NCBI RefSeq assembly: GCF_027594145.1
Contig: NZ_JAQFFK010000001.1
Coordinates: 558,001-622,000, forward strand
DNA length: 64,000 nt
Direction of reading: 5' to 3'
Origin: Methanococcoides alaskense
Lineage (GTDB): Archaea > Halobacteriota > Methanosarcinia > Methanosarcinales > Methanosarcinaceae
Shown: in pieces, positions 55,897 to 64,000 of the stretch
How positions within the stretch are numbered: the stretch's first letter is position 1
Layout of the letters: every line of letters starts with the position of its first letter
Made by a program: the position numbers and the translations under genes
The notes under the pieces: model-generated
What the model was told of the DNA's origin: nothing
Database searches by the model: none
What the model saw: the letters and a program-made list of their open reading frames with translations, nothing else

Positions 55897-56549
55897 AACG
55901 TAACCTCCTTTGAAGCTTCCACTGCCTTATCGTCTACAAGGTCGGGACGTGCTTTTGCAATTGCACCAATGGCGATGGCGGTGATAAGACCTTCTCCTAT
56001 TATCCCTATCACAAAGTGGAATGTTCCCATTGCAACTATTCCCGGAACAAGGGGAAATGTACCTGCGAGACTCATTTCTATGGCTGCTGCAATGGATGAG
56101 ATGAAAAGACCGAGCCATGCACCGATAAATGCTGAGGCCTTTATGTCAATGTTCCTTTTCCTGAGTGCGACAAAACCATAGTATCCGATAGATCCTGAGA
56201 TCACTCCCATGTTGAGTATGTTAGCACCCATTACGGTAATTCCACCATCAGCAAATATAATTCCCTGTACTAACAGTACAAGGGTAAGAACAAGCACTCC
56301 TGCAAACGGACTTCCAAATATTATTGCTACAAGAGCTGCACCGACCATGTGGCCGCTGGTCCCCATTCCAATTGGGATGTTGAGCGCCTGAATGGCAAAT
56401 ATACCTGCAGACAATGCTGCAAGGATCGGTATTTTCATTTCATCCATATCTCTTCTTGCCCATCTGAGGGACATGAAGATGAATGGGAGTGCTATTGCCC
56501 AGTAGATAAGCGCCTGGGAAAGCGGCATAAATGAATCTGGTATATGCAT
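55893..56549 (-). CDS. cbiM: ECF transporter S component CbiM (cobalt/nickel)
   Basis: The 218-residue membrane protein begins MHIPDSFMPL, whose N-terminal Met-His-Ile forms the metal site of CbiM/NikM. GMGTSGHMVGAAL also contains the conserved His. Methanogens need cobalt for corrinoids and nickel for F430 and CO dehydrogenase; which one this protein takes is not clear. GGAGGAAG precedes the start. It is divergent from cbiOQ across a 290-base region with overlapping palindromes. Confidence 0.9.
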   Translation of the reverse strand: MHIPDSFMPLSQALIYWAIALPFIFMSLRWARRDMDEMKIPILAALSAGIFAIQALNIPIGMGTSGHMVGAALVAIIFGSPFAGVLVLTLVLLVQGIIFADGGITVMGANILNMGVISGSIGYYGFVALRKRNIDIKASAFIGAWLGLFISSIAAAIEMSLAGTFPLVPGIVAMGTFHFVIGIIGEGLITAIAIGAIAKARPDLVDDKAVEASKEVTL

Positions 56550-56578
56550 TATTATCTTCCTCCTTACGAATATTGGAA

Positions 56579-56622
56579 ATTACGTACTCCGAAGTGTTAC
56601 GTAATTATATTAAAGTAACACT
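56579..56622. promoter_or_regulatory. Overlapping palindromes between cbiMN and cbiOQ
   Basis: Palindrome 1 is ATTACGTA (56579-56586) with TACGTAAT (56598-56605). Palindrome 2 is AGTGTTAC (56593-56600) with GTAACACT (56615-56622). They share bases 56598-56600. They lie 30-73 bases upstream of cbiM, and are candidate operators for a metal-sensing repressor such as NikR or a DtxR-type protein. Confidence 0.55.
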
Positions 56623-56835
56623 CGAGAAATTAATTGTAAGATATATAAGTTTAATGGTAATACGAAATATACATTTCTTATTACTAGCTAAAAATTAAAA
56701 CACTATTCAGAGCAACTCTCTTCAAATTTGTAATGCCCAGTATGACGTTTGTGGCATAATTTATTAATAATAACATCTCTTTTTCCTGTCAGCTGACTGC
56801 TGCCTCTGATAAAAAAGCAGCAGGTGAAGGTAATC

Positions 56836-57690
56836 ATGGCTTCTGAAAACCCTATTATAGAACTGAATCACCTTTCTTACAAATATTCTCACAGTGACGT
56901 AAAGGCACTTGACGGGATCGATCTAAGCATCTATCCGGGTGAGAAAATTGCTATTCTTGGGGCCAATGGTGCTGGAAAATCCACTCTCTTCAAGCATTTG
57001 AATGGTATAATCTCGCCCTCTTCAGGTGCTGTACTGATCAAAGGGGAAGCCATCTCCAAAAAAACGATCTATAAAGCAAGGCAGACAGTTGGGATCGTCT
57101 TCCAGAATCCTGATGACCAGATATTTTCTCCAACAGTGGAGGAAGATGTGGCCTTTGGTCCTATCAATATGGGACTTTCTGAAGAAGAGGTCGAGGAAAG
57201 GATCAGGACATCTCTTGAACTGGTCAATCTGTCCGGGTTCGAGAAGCGAGCTCCGCATCATTTGAGCGGGGGTCAGAAGAAACTGGTTGCAATTGCAGGC
57301 GTTCTTGCCATGCAGCCTGAAGTGGTTGTCCTCGATGAGCCAACTGCAGGACTTGATCCCTTAAATGCAGCCCAGATCATGACGATCATTGAAAAGATGA
57401 ACCGTGAACTTGGTATGACGGTTGTGCTCTCAACACATGATGTTGATATTATTCCGGCATTTGCTGACAGGATATGCATAATCGACCATGGTCAAATTCA
57501 GGCAACAGGCAGTCCTAAGGAGATCTTCAGAGATCATGCACTTATTCAGAAAGCTCATTTGCGTATGCCACGAATAGCAGAGGTCTTTGAGCTTCTACAG
57601 AAAGAGGGTCTCGATGTGCAGATACAGATCACTCCGATGGATGCAAAAGAAGAGATCGTTCGCGTGATGGATATGCACACTTCGGAGTAA
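56836..57690 (+). CDS. cbiO: ECF transporter ATPase (cobalt/nickel), CbiO
   Basis: The 284-residue ABC ATPase has Walker A GANGAGKST, Q-loop VFQNPDDQIFSPTVEED (the ECF-type Q-N-P-D-D-Q), signature LSGGQKK, Walker B VVVLDEPTAGLD and switch His in STHD. The start at 56836 follows CAGGTGAAGG. It powers the CbiM/N/Q complex and is followed 5 bases later by cbiQ. Confidence 0.92.
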   Translation: MASENPIIELNHLSYKYSHSDVKALDGIDLSIYPGEKIAILGANGAGKSTLFKHLNGIISPSSGAVLIKGEAISKKTIYKARQTVGIVFQNPDDQIFSPTVEEDVAFGPINMGLSEEEVEERIRTSLELVNLSGFEKRAPHHLSGGQKKLVAIAGVLAMQPEVVVLDEPTAGLDPLNAAQIMTIIEKMNRELGMTVVLSTHDVDIIPAFADRICIIDHGQIQATGSPKEIFRDHALIQKAHLRMPRIAEVFELLQKEGLDVQIQITPMDAKEEIVRVMDMHTSE

Positions 57691-57695
57691 GATAT

Positions 57696-58508
57696 ATGAG
57701 CATTGGCCTGACAGAGATCGAAAGGGAATCTTACAAGAACAGTCCAATTCACAGGCTGGATGGGCGGATAAAGATCCTAGCTCTGCTCAGTATCGTATTC
57801 TATGTAGCAGCTCTTCCGCGATTGGATGATTCCAACATGATCAAACTTCTTGTGCTCGAGTCCTATCTTTTTGTTCTGATCATTATCGCCCAACTCAATC
57901 TTTTCTATGTTCTTGTCAGGATACTGGCGGTTCTGCCTTTCGGTTTCGGACTGGCAGTATTTCAGCCTTTTATAAGACAACCCTTCATTGAAACGTTCAC
58001 TGTATACCCGGCTTCCCTTCCGTTAGGATTGGCCATCACTTATGAAGGGCTCGATTTTGGAATAACGCTGATGGCAAGGTTCCTTGTCTGCGTGACCTCT
58101 ATCATTGTTCTTTCATCTACCATGAAAATGAGCGATTTTGTAGTGTCTGCAAGAAGACTTGGCGTTCCAAAGGAATTCGTCCTGCTTTTGACCATGATGG
58201 TGAGATATCTGTTCGTGTTCTGGAGCGTGCTCAAAAGGATACGTGTGGCACAACAGTCCCGCCTTTTCGATATCTGGAACAAGAACACTCCGAGGAAATG
58301 GATACTTGAGCAGGTGGGCAATACAATAAGTTCCCTTTTCGTACAATCGTACGAGCAGGGTGAAAGGACTTACATAGGCATGCTTTGTAGGGGCTATAGC
58401 AATGACAATAGCAACCTTTTCATTCGCAGATCGAAGGTAAGGGCAAAGGATGTAATTTTTTGTGTCATCACCATAGGATTGATATTGGCCGTACAGCTCC
58501 TTCTGTGA
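57696..58508 (+). CDS. cbiQ: ECF transporter T component CbiQ
   Basis: The 270-residue protein has about five membrane helices and the two coupling motifs with A-R-R/G: VSARRLGVPKEFVLLLTMMVRY (read in parts) and M-L-C-R-G-Y. These couple the S component to the ATPases. It starts HRLDGRIKIL after a short cytoplasmic tail, as usual for CbiQ. It forms an operon with cbiO. Confidence 0.9.
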   Translation: MSIGLTEIERESYKNSPIHRLDGRIKILALLSIVFYVAALPRLDDSNMIKLLVLESYLFVLIIIAQLNLFYVLVRILAVLPFGFGLAVFQPFIRQPFIETFTVYPASLPLGLAITYEGLDFGITLMARFLVCVTSIIVLSSTMKMSDFVVSARRLGVPKEFVLLLTMMVRYLFVFWSVLKRIRVAQQSRLFDIWNKNTPRKWILEQVGNTISSLFVQSYEQGERTYIGMLCRGYSNDNSNLFIRRSKVRAKDVIFCVITIGLILAVQLLL

Positions 58509-58594
58509 ATTAGAAAAGCTTTGTTCGATTCTTTTTTAAAACCATATACTAATATACATTCGTTTACATTTCTTCTATTTAAGGAGTGTTTTTT

Positions 58595-59890
58595 GTGAAA
58601 GTATCTATTATTGGTTCAGGTTACGTTGGTTCAGTGTCAGCTGCATGTTTTGCAGAGCTTGGTCACGAAGTGATATGTATCGACATTGATGAAAAAAAAG
58701 TGCAGATGATCAATGATGGCATTCCTCCAATTTGGGAAGAAGGGCTTGAAGGACTGATGCAAAAGCATGCTGAGAAGAATCTTATTGCAACTTCCGATTA
58801 CGATTATGCGATACAGAACTCGGATATATCCTTTATCTGTGTGGGCACACCTTCGAACGAACACGGGAACATCGATCTTTCTATCGTTGGCAGTGCTTGC
58901 AAAAGTCTTGGAATGGCAATGGCAAAAAAAGACGGTTTCCATATCGTGGTTGTCAAGAGCACAGTGGTTCCCGGGACCACCGAGGATGTTGTGCTGCATC
59001 TTCTCGAGGAGCATTCCGGTAAGACTGCCGGGAAGGATTTTGGTGTGGCAATGAATCCCGAGTTCTTGAGGGAAGGCAAGGCTGTATATGATTTCATGAA
59101 TCCTGATAAGATCGTTATAGGTGGTATCGATGGGCGTACAATTTCTCTTGTTTCGGAGCTTTATCGTGATCTGGAATGTGAGGTCACACGTACGAATCCC
59201 CGGACCGCTGAGATGATAAAATATGTGAACAATTCTTTCCTTGCCACCAAGATCTCATTTTCCAATGAAGTGGGCAATATCTGCAAAAGACTTGGCATTG
59301 ATACCTATGAGGTCATGAACGCAGTGGGTAAAGATTTCCGTATATCTGAACATTTCCTGAATTCCGGTGCAGGCTTTGGCGGCTCATGTTTCCCTAAGGA
59401 TGTACGTGCTCTGATAGGAAAAGCAAAGGAACTTGATTATTATCCTGTTCTTCTTGAATCGGTGGTTGAAGTAAATGATCTGCAGCCCATCCAGATGCTT
59501 GAACTCCTCGAAGAGAATGTGGGGGATGTGAAAGACAAACGTATAGCTGTACTCGGACTGGCTTTTAAGAACGATACCGATGATATCCGTGAATCCCGCT
59601 CAATTCCAATTATACGCAAACTTCTTGAGAAAGGTGCTTTAGTGGCCGCTTATGATCCAATGGCATCGGAGCACATGAAAGCCATCTTTGAGGACATCAC
59701 ATATTGTGAGAGTGCTGAAGAGGCCCTTAATGGAGCGGATGCCTGCCTTATCATGACGGAATGGACCGAGTTCAGAAAGCTCGATCACGAGTTCAGTGGC
59801 ATGAAGAACAAAGTTGTCATTGACGGCAGAAAGATGATCGATCCTGATGAAATGGAACAGGATATAATCTACGAAGGCCTTTGCTGGTGA
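58595..59890 (+). CDS. UDP-glucose/GDP-mannose dehydrogenase family
   Basis: The 431-residue enzyme starts with the NAD fold IGSGYVGSV and has GTPSNEHGNIDL, the NPEFLREG motif, and the catalytic cysteine C265 in GGSCFPKD. The GTG start at 58595 lies 8 bases after AAGGAG; a GTG three codons earlier overlaps the ribosome site. It oxidises a UDP-sugar to a uronic acid in two NAD+ steps, for surface glycans or protein glycosylation. UDP-glucose is the usual substrate but this is not proven here. The next gene starts 5 bases after its stop. Confidence 0.92.
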   Translation: MKVSIIGSGYVGSVSAACFAELGHEVICIDIDEKKVQMINDGIPPIWEEGLEGLMQKHAEKNLIATSDYDYAIQNSDISFICVGTPSNEHGNIDLSIVGSACKSLGMAMAKKDGFHIVVVKSTVVPGTTEDVVLHLLEEHSGKTAGKDFGVAMNPEFLREGKAVYDFMNPDKIVIGGIDGRTISLVSELYRDLECEVTRTNPRTAEMIKYVNNSFLATKISFSNEVGNICKRLGIDTYEVMNAVGKDFRISEHFLNSGAGFGGSCFPKDVRALIGKAKELDYYPVLLESVVEVNDLQPIQMLELLEENVGDVKDKRIAVLGLAFKNDTDDIRESRSIPIIRKLLEKGALVAAYDPMASEHMKAIFEDITYCESAEEALNGADACLIMTEWTEFRKLDHEFSGMKNKVVIDGRKMIDPDEMEQDIIYEGLCW

Positions 59891-59895
59891 TATTA

Positions 59896-60438
59896 ATGAG
59901 TGGGGGCACTGTAAAGGAAGATGTGCAGGGGAGGGTCGAGTCCTTTGACCAGAGTGTCAGAAGTCTTGAAAAGCGTCTCCGTGCAGTGGAAAGGCGTTTG
60001 TCGGTGGAAGTTAAGGTCGAGGATGTTGAAGGAACGGTTTTCGAAACCCCAAAAACACAAGCTTCCGGGGATTTTCGGCAGGTTGTTGAAGATATTGGCA
60101 TGTTGAGATCGGACATAAATGAACTGCGTGATCTGGTCGAGGTATCAATTCGCACGGATATCGATACCATCTCCGAAATACTTGATTCTGCCATCCTTGA
60201 ACAAAATGAAAGGATGGCACGAATAGATGACCGCAACAAGATCACTATAGGTTCCATCAAAATGCCGGTTGAGCTTTCCGGTATCGTTGGTGCAGCTCTG
60301 CTGTTGCTTACAGGCGGGCTGATATATGCAGACAGATGGGATATTCTCCGGTCTCCTTATTTTTCTCTGGGACTGGGAATTATCCTTGCAATGGCAGTGT
60401 TGGTCAAGTTCTATATGGCCAACAGAAGCCCCACTTGA
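59896..60438 (+). CDS. Coiled-coil membrane protein, function unknown
   Basis: The 180-residue protein has a long predicted coiled coil (about 10-110, V-E-S-F-D-Q-S-V-R-S-L-E-K-R-L pattern). Two membrane helices near the C-terminus follow (about 124-144 and 151-172). The start at 59896 is 5 bases after the sugar dehydrogenase stop, so they are likely cotranscribed. Its TGA is followed directly by the TCA stop of the convergent pilin-like gene. A link to the cell envelope is inferred from context. Confidence 0.7.
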   Translation: MSGGTVKEDVQGRVESFDQSVRSLEKRLRAVERRLSVEVKVEDVEGTVFETPKTQASGDFRQVVEDIGMLRSDINELRDLVEVSIRTDIDTISEILDSAILEQNERMARIDDRNKITIGSIKMPVELSGIVGAALLLLTGGLIYADRWDILRSPYFSLGLGIILAMAVLVKFYMANRSPT

Positions 60439-60885
60439 TCAGTCCCGTATGACCTTTATGAAGTACTCGTTGTGATGGTCTATATATCCGTCACTCATCA
60501 CTTTTATGGATATGTGGTCTTCCTGTTTTCCATCAGGCATTGACATATTGGTCAGTTTCATTCTCGCATTACCAAAACCATCTGTTATTGCGCCATCGGC
60601 AACAGTTCCGGAAGGGTCTCTTATCACCACATTGGAATTACCTATGCTTTTTCCTTCAAAGTCAGAGATGGTTATGTTCAGATAACCGGAATCTCCTGTA
60701 CCGTTGGTCAGTGAGATGCTATATGCATCAGCAGTTGCATACATTGGTCTTGGTGCCGTTGGTGTGCTCATTACGGCAGATACGATAACAGCAAAGCCTA
60801 TCATCCCTATTATCGTCAGCACTACCATTCGTATGGGCAAACCTATGGCTGCTTGCTCATTGTGAATAATGTTCTTACGATACAT
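60439..60885 (-). CDS. Archaeal pilin-like secreted protein
   Basis: The 148-residue protein has N-E-Q-A-A-I-G-L-P, then a hydrophobic helix (about 18-40) like the N-terminal domain of archaeal type IV pilins. A beta domain with a carboxypeptidase-regulatory-like pattern follows (N-V-V-I-R-D-P-S-G-T-V). The processing site is not certain. It is a paralogue of the next gene and in the same orientation with 25 bases between them, so they are probably one operon. They may be minor pilins or anchored surface proteins. Confidence 0.75.
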   Translation of the reverse strand: MYRKNIIHNEQAAIGLPIRMVVLTIIGMIGFAVIVSAVMSTPTAPRPMYATADAYSISLTNGTGDSGYLNITISDFEGKSIGNSNVVIRDPSGTVADGAITDGFGNARMKLTNMSMPDGKQEDHISIKVMSDGYIDHHNEYFIKVIRD

Positions 60886-60910
60886 AATTCCCGGAAATAA
60901 AGGGGTGAGA

Positions 60911-61393
60911 TCATTTTGTCTTAATGATCATCACTGAATTCTTTTTCTCGTAGTCGTAAAAACCGTTTGCAGTTATGGTGAGGTCCATGGTACCTTCATT
61001 CTGATTCGCTCCCATCTGCAACTGGGCAGTGGTCGTTGCCAGCAGGGTCTCACCATTTATATCGGTCGTATTGGTAGCTACGCCGCCAAGTCCGCGAAGG
61101 ACAGCGTTGGCGTTGCGCACAGGATTCCCATCAGGGTCGGTCGCTGTGATCTTTACCATTACTATAAGGGGGTTTCTGGCAGTGACAGCATCTACTATTA
61201 TGGTGTTTCCTGAGCTCAGTGAATTACCCTGAATTCCAGCTTCATCGATGTTCACGGACATGTTCTTTGTGGGAGGTGGGATTATTGCAATAAGGGCTGC
61301 TAATGCCACCATACCTACGACCAACATAACCACAATATTGATAGGGAGCTCTATAGCTCTCTCATCATTAAATAGCTTCTTTCTATTTTTCAC
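60911..61393 (-). CDS. Archaeal pilin-like secreted protein, paralogue
   Basis: The 160-residue protein has N-D-E-R-A-I-E-L-P-I-N-I, then a hydrophobic helix (about 18-40), the same layout as its neighbour. The outer domain has A-T-D-P-D-G-N-P-V-R-N-A-N-A-V-L-R-G and D-I-N-G-E-T, typical of regulatory-like beta sandwiches. It stands first in the two-gene unit. GGTGATGGTG lies just before the ATG. Confidence 0.75.
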   Translation of the reverse strand: MKNRKKLFNDERAIELPINIVVMLVVGMVALAALIAIIPPPTKNMSVNIDEAGIQGNSLSSGNTIIVDAVTARNPLIVMVKITATDPDGNPVRNANAVLRGLGGVATNTTDINGETLLATTTAQLQMGANQNEGTMDLTITANGFYDYEKKNSVMIIKTK

Positions 61394-61501
61394 ACCATCA
61401 CCTTAGATATTATTTTGGCACCTAACGGTTTGGTTAAAAGGCAAAAAGAAATATAAGTGTAACTATATTTCATAATAGTGCAAATAATTTTTGATAGAAA
61501 A

Positions 61502-61583
61502 TATCGATTCGTTAAATCGATGTACCAAATCCGTATGTACTTTCTATGAACAAATAGTGATAATTGATTATGGGCTTGGCAAT
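61502..61583 (+). repeat. Duplicated upstream and 5' end of hisH (remnant)
   Basis: The 82 bases match 62561-62640, covering the hisH leader (GATGTACCAAA, CCGTATGTA), the ATG, and the codons for IDYGLGN. A base lost after the ATG creates an early TAG. The two copies flank the toxin-antitoxin genes as direct repeats. Confidence 0.85.
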
Positions 61584-61706
61584 TTGTAAAGGCATTTGCT
61601 GGGTTTTTAGTATTCATTTGACATTGAGTTTAGGATAATTCTAATTTTGTATTCATAAAATCTGTTGGCATCCTTTTATTCAATTTCATTTGATTTGCTA
61701 TGTTTA

Positions 61707-61746
61707 AGTTATAACTTATTATAACTAATCATAACAAGTTATAACT
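61707..61746. repeat. Two AGTTATAACT palindromes 30 bp apart
   Basis: The perfect palindrome AGTTATAACT occurs at 61707-61716 and 61737-61746, with a partial TATAACTA between them. It may be an operator of the toxin-antitoxin pair, though it lies 200 bases upstream of the antitoxin. Confidence 0.4.
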
Positions 61747-61944
61747 ACTCTTACTTCTATGTATCTATTAGGAATAAATTGTTACTAGGATTTGGTTGCT
61801 AAAACAAAATCGAATTGACAAAATATAACGCACGAAAGTGGCTACAATAAAATGCAAGTAGTAAAATAGAAATGGATGCATAAAACTAATCCAAATTAAT
61901 ATATTAAATTAAAAACAACAAAATAAATTAGTGGGGCAACTAAT

Positions 61945-62163
61945 ATGACACACATAGTACACGGAAGTTCCAAATCCAAAACAACTATTCCAACAACAAC
62001 TGACATCAGGGATAGACTGAAAAGCTATGGTTCAAAAGGTGAAACTTATAGTGATATTCTGGCGCGTCTAATGGATACTGCCGATTATGACCTGTTCATG
62101 GGTCGTATGTATGCACGACTAGATGAAAAGGATCAGTTTGTCTCACTTGATGAATTAGAGTGA
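61945..62163 (+). CDS. Antitoxin of a RelBE/VapBC-type module
   Basis: The 72-residue protein has a basic strand start (S-K-S-K-T-T-I-P-T-T-T-D-I-R-D-R-L-K-S-Y-G) of ribbon-helix-helix or AbrB-like type. The common antitoxin segment GETYSDILARLM and an acidic C-terminus (FVSLDELE) that would cover the toxin follow. GTGGGG precedes the ATG. The toxin starts 5 bases after the stop. Confidence 0.82.
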   Translation: MTHIVHGSSKSKTTIPTTTDIRDRLKSYGSKGETYSDILARLMDTADYDLFMGRMYARLDEKDQFVSLDELE

Positions 62164-62168
62164 GATGT

Positions 62169-62474
62169 ATGAAGATCGGTATTGAAATACACAAAAGTGC
62201 AGCAAAATCTCTCCGGGAACTTGACTCTGGCACAAGAGATCGTATCGTATCCGAACTCAAGTCATTTGCGAATGAGCCCACCACAAGTAAGTCTGATATT
62301 AAGAAACTAAAAGGGATCAAGGGCAAACAGGACTTATACCGTCTAAGAGTTGGAGATTACAGAGTAATATATGCCATACAAGACGATGTAATGTGGGTTA
62401 TTGAGATTATGATCCGTGAAAAAGGTTACAAGTGGTTGACAACAAATGTGTTCAACCTATTGTTCCTATTTTAA
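62169..62474 (+). CDS. RelE/ParE-type toxin
   Basis: The 101-residue protein has the RelE fold pattern: I-H-K-S-A-A-K-S-L-R-E-L, the basic stretch K-K-L-K-G-I-K-G-K, and the core strands Y-R-L-R-V-G-D-Y-R-V-I-Y-A-I. Family RNases cut mRNA in the ribosome. The usual ending after I-R-E-K-G-Y-K is here extended by a hydrophobic tail (NVFNLLFLF), which may be a result of a changed stop site. Confidence 0.85.
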   Translation: MKIGIEIHKSAAKSLRELDSGTRDRIVSELKSFANEPTTSKSDIKKLKGIKGKQDLYRLRVGDYRVIYAIQDDVMWVIEIMIREKGYKWLTTNVFNLLFLF

Positions 62475-62601
62475 TACCTAATCTATTGGGGGAATATAAT
62501 CTTCCTCCCTTTCCATTCATTTTTTTATAATTATGCCAATAATTATATACTGTACTCCATTATCGCGTTACATTGATGTACCAAAACCGTATGTAATCCC
62601 C

Positions 62602-63210
62602 ATGAAAAAAATTGTGATAATTGATTATGGGCTTGGCAATCTCCGCAGTGTTCAGAAAGGGCTGGAACACGCAGGTGCTGAAGTGCTCATATCGAAGGAC
62701 CCTGCGGACATTGAAACTGCGGATGGTCTCATTCTTCCCGGGGTGGGTGCCTTTTCCGATGCAATGAAGAACATCGTGCCTTTCTTGGGTTCCATTCATG
62801 ATTATGTGGCATCAGGCAAGCCAGTTCTCGGTATATGTCTGGGAATGCAAATGCTGATGACCCGTTCCGAGGAAGGGGGTCTTACAGAAGGACTGGACCT
62901 TGTCCCGGGAAATGTTGTGAAGTTCCCACGATCAGAATTGAAGGTCCCTCAAATGGGCTGGAACTCCCTGTCGATCGAACAGGACCATCCTTTCTATGAG
63001 GGTGTTTCCAGTGGAGCTTTTGTATATTTTGTACATTCCTATTATGTTGATTCCGACGCATCCCACACGCTTGCATCATGTGATTACGGGATATACTTTG
63101 CTGCATCGGTAGTGAATTCGGCAGGTAATGTTATAGGGACACAGTTCCATCCTGAAAAAAGTGGCGATATTGGTTTGAAAATGCTCAAGAACTTTGTAGA
63201 CATGTGCTGA
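62602..63210 (+). CDS. hisH: Imidazole glycerol phosphate synthase, glutaminase subunit
   Basis: The 202-residue class I glutamine amidotransferase has IDYGLGNLRSV at the start, the oxyanion strand PGVGAF, the nucleophile Cys in GICLGMQ, and the His-Glu pair in TQFHPEKSG. It supplies ammonia to HisF in histidine synthesis. The ATG at 62602 is supported by this being the family start. The upstream 41 bases are duplicated at 61502. The next gene begins 14 bases after its stop. Confidence 0.95.
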   Translation: MKKIVIIDYGLGNLRSVQKGLEHAGAEVLISKDPADIETADGLILPGVGAFSDAMKNIVPFLGSIHDYVASGKPVLGICLGMQMLMTRSEEGGLTEGLDLVPGNVVKFPRSELKVPQMGWNSLSIEQDHPFYEGVSSGAFVYFVHSYYVDSDASHTLASCDYGIYFAASVVNSAGNVIGTQFHPEKSGDIGLKMLKNFVDMC

Positions 63211-63224
63211 TAAGGAGCGATTTT

Positions 63225-64000
63225 ATGGATATAGAAGGTTATGCAAGAAAAGGACTTCGAAATAATGATCTCGGGCTTGAGGACAAGTTGACAGAAAGGA
63301 TACTCGAGATCAAGAATACATCTGAAAAACACGCACGCAATCTTGCAAAAGCAGCGATAGTGGAAGCAAAGGCGACCTTGAATGTTGAAGGGGATGTGCT
63401 GACATCAACTGTCTCAGGGGTTACCATGGGTGAATTCGGTGTGGGTTCCCGGGGACTGGGAGATTTCTATGCACACGAAAAGATCGCTGAGGTGATCGGT
63501 AAGACCAGTGCAGTGGTGGACACTACCCATCTCGATGATTCCGGAGCTGTCCTGAACGAAAAGGGCGATGGTTACATCATTGTCACAATAGATGGTATTC
63601 ATTCCCGATTGAGCGATTTTCCTTTCCTCGCAGGCTTCCACGTAGCCCGTGCATCTCTGCGTGATGTCTATGCCATGGGTTCCCGGCCGGTTGCTCTCTT
63701 GTCCGATATCCACGTTGCCGATGATGGTGATGTGGCAAAGATATTCGATCACATTGCAGGCATAACCACAGTCTCGGAACTTACTGGTATCCCTCTTGTT
63801 ACCGGAAGTACATTGCGAATTGGTGGCGATATGGACATCGGCGAGCGTATGACCGGTGGTGTTGGTGCGGTAGGTACATCCACTGAACTGACCTCCCGTA
63901 TACAGACACAGGTTGGAGATGTCATATTGATGAGCGAAGGTGCAGGCGGAGGGACCGTTTCCACAGCAGCGCTCTATTATGAAATGCACGATGTAGTTGA
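63225..64000 (+). CDS. PurM/SelD-like (AIR synthase-related) protein, 3' end outside window
   Basis: The frame from the ATG at 63225 (after AAGGAGCG) stays open to the window end, 258 codons. It starts MDIEGYARKGL and has the PurM-type features SGVTMGEFGVG, VDTTHLDDSGAV, GIHSRLSDFPFLAG, R-D-V-Y-A-M-G-S-R-P-V-A and GSTLRIGGDMDIGERMTGG (read in parts). It is in the group related to selenophosphate synthetase, ThiL and HypE (COG2144-like). The reaction is not known to me. It appears to be cotranscribed with hisH. Confidence 0.8.
   Translation, partial: MDIEGYARKGLRNNDLGLEDKLTERILEIKNTSEKHARNLAKAAIVEAKATLNVEGDVLTSTVSGVTMGEFGVGSRGLGDFYAHEKIAEVIGKTSAVVDTTHLDDSGAVLNEKGDGYIIVTIDGIHSRLSDFPFLAGFHVARASLRDVYAMGSRPVALLSDIHVADDGDVAKIFDHIAGITTVSELTGIPLVTGSTLRIGGDMDIGERMTGGVGAVGTSTELTSRIQTQVGDVILMSEGAGGGTVSTAALYYEMHDVV

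Larger units (their letters stand above)
61394..61944. other. Intergenic region upstream of the toxin-antitoxin pair
   Basis: About 550 AT-rich bases. It holds the hisH 5' remnant (61502-61583), the AGTTATAACT repeats (61707-61746), and a promoter-like AT tract before the antitoxin. No full gene. Confidence 0.6.

Noticed and set aside
61394-61617. Minus-strand open frame upstream of the pilin-like gene
   Set aside because: It overlaps the hisH remnant on the opposite strand and has no protein-like pattern.

Overview
The window is about 64 kb of a moderately AT-rich methanogen chromosome. The archaeal 16S/23S/5S genes, formylmethanofuran dehydrogenase subunits, a methanogenesis-marker gene, archaeal NAC and archaeal pilin-like proteins place it in the Euryarchaeota. 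The gene families and rRNA layout fit Methanosarcinaceae, and a methylotrophic genus such as Methanococcoides is my best guess. That genus call is inferred from recognition of gene families, not from a search.

Layout. 1-7 kb: a giant TPR protein cut by the window edge, a LysA-type decarboxylase, a sirtuin, a DUF92 membrane protein and a JAMM peptidase. 7.2-18.4 kb: a tandem duplication (period about 6 kb) of a three-gene surface-protein cassette with its own iteron-like promoter repeats, structured leader and conserved inter-gene hairpins. 18.4-20 kb: a decayed zone with a winged-helix regulator and a NosD-like remnant. 20-25.4 kb: a thioredoxin-FTR fusion, the Fwd genes (Fe-S protein, fwdB, fwdD), methanogenesis marker 8 and a PaaK-type ligase. 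25.6-33.6 kb: a UbiA-family enzyme, a broken ABC permease, a secreted zinc protease, a tail-anchored TPR protein, a zinc ribbon, TrkH and a pentapeptide-repeat protein.

34-45.8 kb: two almost identical rRNA operons in direct orientation. Between them lie tRNA-Cys, a tRNA-like remnant, an extra diverged 5S gene and a decayed IS5-like element. Only the second operon carries a spacer tRNA-Ala. 46-55.5 kb: a frameshifted UbiA gene, a disulfide oxidoreductase, a sodium symporter pseudogene, NAC, an IscA-type protein, a protein pair with a KaiC-like pseudo-ATPase, hisI and a PIN-ATPase-KH protein. 55.6-58.5 kb: a divergent cobalt/nickel ECF transporter (cbiMN and cbiOQ). 58.6-64 kb: a nucleotide-sugar dehydrogenase, a coiled-coil membrane protein, two pilin-like proteins, a RelBE-type module flanked by a duplicated 5' end of hisH, hisH itself, and the start of a PurM-like gene.

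The strongest candidate for an undescribed system is the duplicated surface cassette. It encodes an acidic Cys-rich protein with EF-hand-like loops, a three-repeat beta-sandwich protein and a membrane-anchored partner. Its regulatory DNA and RNA structures are conserved between copies, including one leader hairpin that covaries. Several genes are visibly decaying (permease, symporter, UbiA, NosD fragment, IS element, hisH fragment).
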